Assembly (NCBI GenBank): GCA_015680685.1
Contig: MNCI01022757.1
Coordinates: forward strand, 324,300-384,299
Direction: 5' to 3'
DNA from: Gnetum montanum
Lineage: Eukaryota > Streptophyta > Gnetopsida > Gnetales > Gnetaceae
DNA length: 60,000 bases
Numbering within the stretch: the first letter of the stretch is position 1; each line of letters opens with the position of its first letter. The translations under genes and the position numbers were made by a program. The notes below the pieces were generated by a model. That model did no database searches. It was given only the letters and a program-made list of their open reading frames with translations, and was not told the DNA's origin. This document shows, in pieces, positions 57,452 through 60,000 of the stretch.

Positions 57452-58305
57452 TGATGAATCATCCCTTGATGTCGGCCACGATGTTAAGTAAGCAACATCA
57501 GGGCTGCAACGTTATGTATGCAACATTGGGGCCTGGATCCAATGTTGGATATCTAATGTTAGGGTATACTTCCCAGTCTATAAATACCATGCCTAGGCTC
57601 TCATTTTGAGTCAATTTTTGGTCATTCTTAGTTAGAGTAGTGAAGCTCTTACGATTTATTTTTCTCAAAGTTAGGATATTTTTTTGAGTGCTCGTAAGAG
57701 TCTAAAGTATGTATAGTTCTTTGTTTGAGCATTGATATACCTGAGTACAACAATGTGATGGGAATAAAATAAATTCTTTTGACAACCCTTGCAGCATTGA
57801 GAATAGCTTAATATTTCCTTTAATGCATTTTACTTTCTCACTCTTTATTTTAATGCATTTCAATTAAGTAATTTATTTCTAGCAATTAATGAACATGAGC
57901 ATGATCACTTTAAGCATTCATATAGTACTTGGTAACCTATCAACACTTAACGTTTGGTAGCCCAGTAGTGCTATATGTGTTTAGGAAAGTGGGGTAGTTA
58001 CTTGTGTTAGGCTAGCTAGACAATAGAAATTAGTTTTCAATCTACTCTATCCTTATTCTTGTTGTAGGCAATTACATCGATAAAATATAAAATGACAAAA
58101 AAATCATACACCTCAATTACGCTTAAACCATACCCTTGAACTTCACAAGTGTAGTTGGGAAGATAATGAATGTTCTCAATGTCATTTCACTTCCTAGAGA
58201 AACTAGTGTACGAGATAACTATAAGTCCATAGAATTTGATCAGATCATGTGTAATGCCTTAGTGATTCGTATGGTTGGATGTAGGGGGTACCTCACCACT
58301 CATCA
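57452..58305 (+). repeat. 3' LTR of the truncated Athila-like element
   Basis: It runs TGATGAATC to CACTCATCA (854 bp). TATAAATA is at 57,579-57,586, followed by CCATGCCTAGGC as in the solo LTR (CAATGCCTAGGC). The region after the TATA box aligns with 52,929-53,692; the 125 bp before it does not. Confidence 0.72.
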
Positions 58306-60000
58306 GGTAGTCTCCTCAATGCTTGCTTGTTCTTCTAATTGGTCCTTTCTGGGAGGCACTATCTTAAGCATTTTGACAAAGGAAACATTTTATGCCTTTC
58401 TTAATGCATTGTTTGTACACCCTCAGGTACTAACTTTTTTACATAACTTCTAAATAGGGCAAGGAAATGGAAGTGTTAACTTTCCTACCCTCTTTTCTTC
58501 AAACTGCCTTTGGATTTCTATGAAGTAGAGGTAAGCAATGTTCACATTGAATTTTCAAATTAATATTGCACTTCCTTTGGCTACGTATGTAGATATTCAG
58601 TTCAATCTCTTGGTAGGAAATAAGTGATAAGTGCCAATTTTGAAGTAGATCTTTTCTTCTGTAGTCAATTCATTGTATTCTTTATATTCCTTGCTATACA
58701 TCCATTGTAACCACAACTTCTTGGTGTCTATGTCAGATCTGGTTAATATTTGTGCCACCTTTGCTCCTTGATTAGGCACATTTAATACCTCTACAATTTC
58801 CTTAACTGAGTAAGATACTAAGATTCTTTAAATTTTGATTGTCACATCAGCTTCTCGATTTTGGCAAAACTGGAGTGTTTCTCCTAGATACCATTCTCCA
58901 TTTTTTGTCAAAGTAGGCCACAAAGGAGATGACTAGAGTTGGGCCTTAACAACTTCTAGAGAAAATTCCAAAAATGAACCAAAGTAAAGTTCCACAATTA
59001 CTGTGGACATGATGGATTTTTTCAAAATAGCCTGAAGGCATTCAGGTGACAATGTAAGTTGTTGTCACTGGATAGGTACTAATACAACATCCACTTTTTC
59101 TTGAGAATATTGCTCTATGGTGGGAGTTTATTGATGAATGATGAAGGATTGTGCTTCCTACTCTCCTTGTTCTACTTGGGGATTTTGCTCACTCACTTTC
59201 CCCCTTCCATAGCCTTATGGTCTTTTGCTTATCAGTTGTGGGAGTTCTTCTTGTGCTCCTCTTTTTGGAGCCATCTACAATGAATTAAGGGTTTGGAATT
59301 ACTAGAGGATTCTCATAAATGAGCAACAATTTGATACTTATATCCTTAGTTATATCAAGTTCTTAATTCATTATGATTATAGAGTTAAAATATTTTTCAA
59401 TAACAAATCTATTAGTACTTTAAATGAGTGGTATGATCAATTAGAAGTCTTCTTAAAGTGGTTTTGGCCTTAACATGAGTGATTTACTTTAAAACTTTTT
59501 AATATGCTTCCTTAAACTTACCCCTATAATACCTTCTGGTTGTTAGCAATTTCAAAAAAAATCAAGTCGAATTTCCCTTACTAGCATTTGCACTTGCATT
59601 CCCATCTTGCCCCCCTGCGCGCCCCACCCCCCCACCCAACTAAGGTGATCACTCTAGGATCACATAGATTTGAAAATTACACAAATTGGGGCAATAATAA
59701 GCACGTTATAGGAGTTGGAAGTTGGAGTGTCAAAGCTCTTGGCTACCAAGAAAAATTGGTAGCAACTCCTTTCTTATGAAATTCAAAAATGAAATTTTTT
59801 TTTCTAGGTTGCCTACATTATATATAGCATTTATGCATGCGATATCATAAATGTAACATCATAGATGCGATATCGTAGGTGCCTACGATATTGTAGATAT
59901 GATGCCAACATAAAAAAATCAAATTTTCTGAATGTTTTTCTTAGAAAAAATTAAGTCCCATAGGATAGTTAGAAGATATGCATCATTTTCAAAGGGTCTT
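58306..60000 (-). other. Decayed repeat DNA, no gene assigned
   Basis: Minus-strand fragments such as LTLSPECLQAILKKSIMSTVIVELYF (in part), GEWYLGETLQFCQNREADV and IDTKKLWLQWMYSKEYKEY read through 59,070-58,600 in one direction with stops. They may be part of a retroelement protein I do not recognise. From 59,300 on only low-complexity A/T-rich DNA and a short C-run (59,610-59,635) are seen. Short GATATC-rich repeats lie at 59,838-59,905. Confidence 0.4.

Overview
This is plant nuclear DNA, from a seed plant with a large, repeat-rich genome. The evidence is a spliced ATG18-family gene, spliceosomal introns elsewhere, a plant-type L1 LINE, a tRNA-derived SINE family, and old Ty3/gypsy elements, one of them 18 kb. 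Nothing fixes the species. The high divergence between related copies and the slow loss of elements would suit a gymnosperm, but that is only an inference.

Layout. (1) Positions 1-37,737 are a nest of one Tat-like Ty3/gypsy family. Its LTR is about 1.7 kb and runs TGAAACACC...GCTACA. Element III (minus strand, body off the left edge) leaves its 5' leader and 5' LTR at 1-1,992. Element II (plus strand) begins off the left edge and occupies 1,993-5,401 and 23,453-37,737. Element I (minus strand, 5,402-23,452) is inserted inside element II. Element I runs, on the minus strand: 5' LTR, primer-binding site, leader with tandem repeats, gag, protease, a 5-kb module of opposite polarity, RT, RNase H, a second RNase H, integrase, a 3' region with dyad repeats, polypurine tract, 3' LTR. 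Element II carries the same RT-side arrangement and ends in three tandem copies of [3' region + LTR].

The most interesting feature is that opposite-polarity module between protease and RT. It has its own TATA box, a start codon in good context, an exon resembling an FCP1/NIF-type HAD phosphatase, a domain resembling retroelement-associated plant mobile-domain proteins, a coiled-coil exon and an acidic tail. These are separated by six apparent introns. Four have intact splice signals in element I, and several intron positions recur in element II (the second intron is 83 bp in both). Introns survive because they lie antisense to the retroelement genomic RNA. A short dyad motif (arm, 6-nt loop, complementary arm, then TTAAACTAGCA) recurs around the module and in the 3' region, and its two arms change together between units.

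(2) Positions 37,738-46,640 are gene-bearing: SINE fragments, then a four-exon ATG18/WIPI-type gene (411 codons, minus strand) whose 4.1-kb first intron holds a decayed LINE, then two terminal exons of an unrecognised minus-strand gene. (3) Positions about 46,700-51,690 hold an L1-type LINE (minus strand) with intact ORF1 and broken ORF2. (4) Positions 52,300-60,000 hold SINEs, a solo LTR inside a SINE with a perfect 5-bp target duplication, an Athila-like integrase remnant with its 3' LTR, and decayed repeats.

Almost every transposon reading frame carries stops and frameshifts. Only the ATG18 gene and LINE ORF1 look intact.
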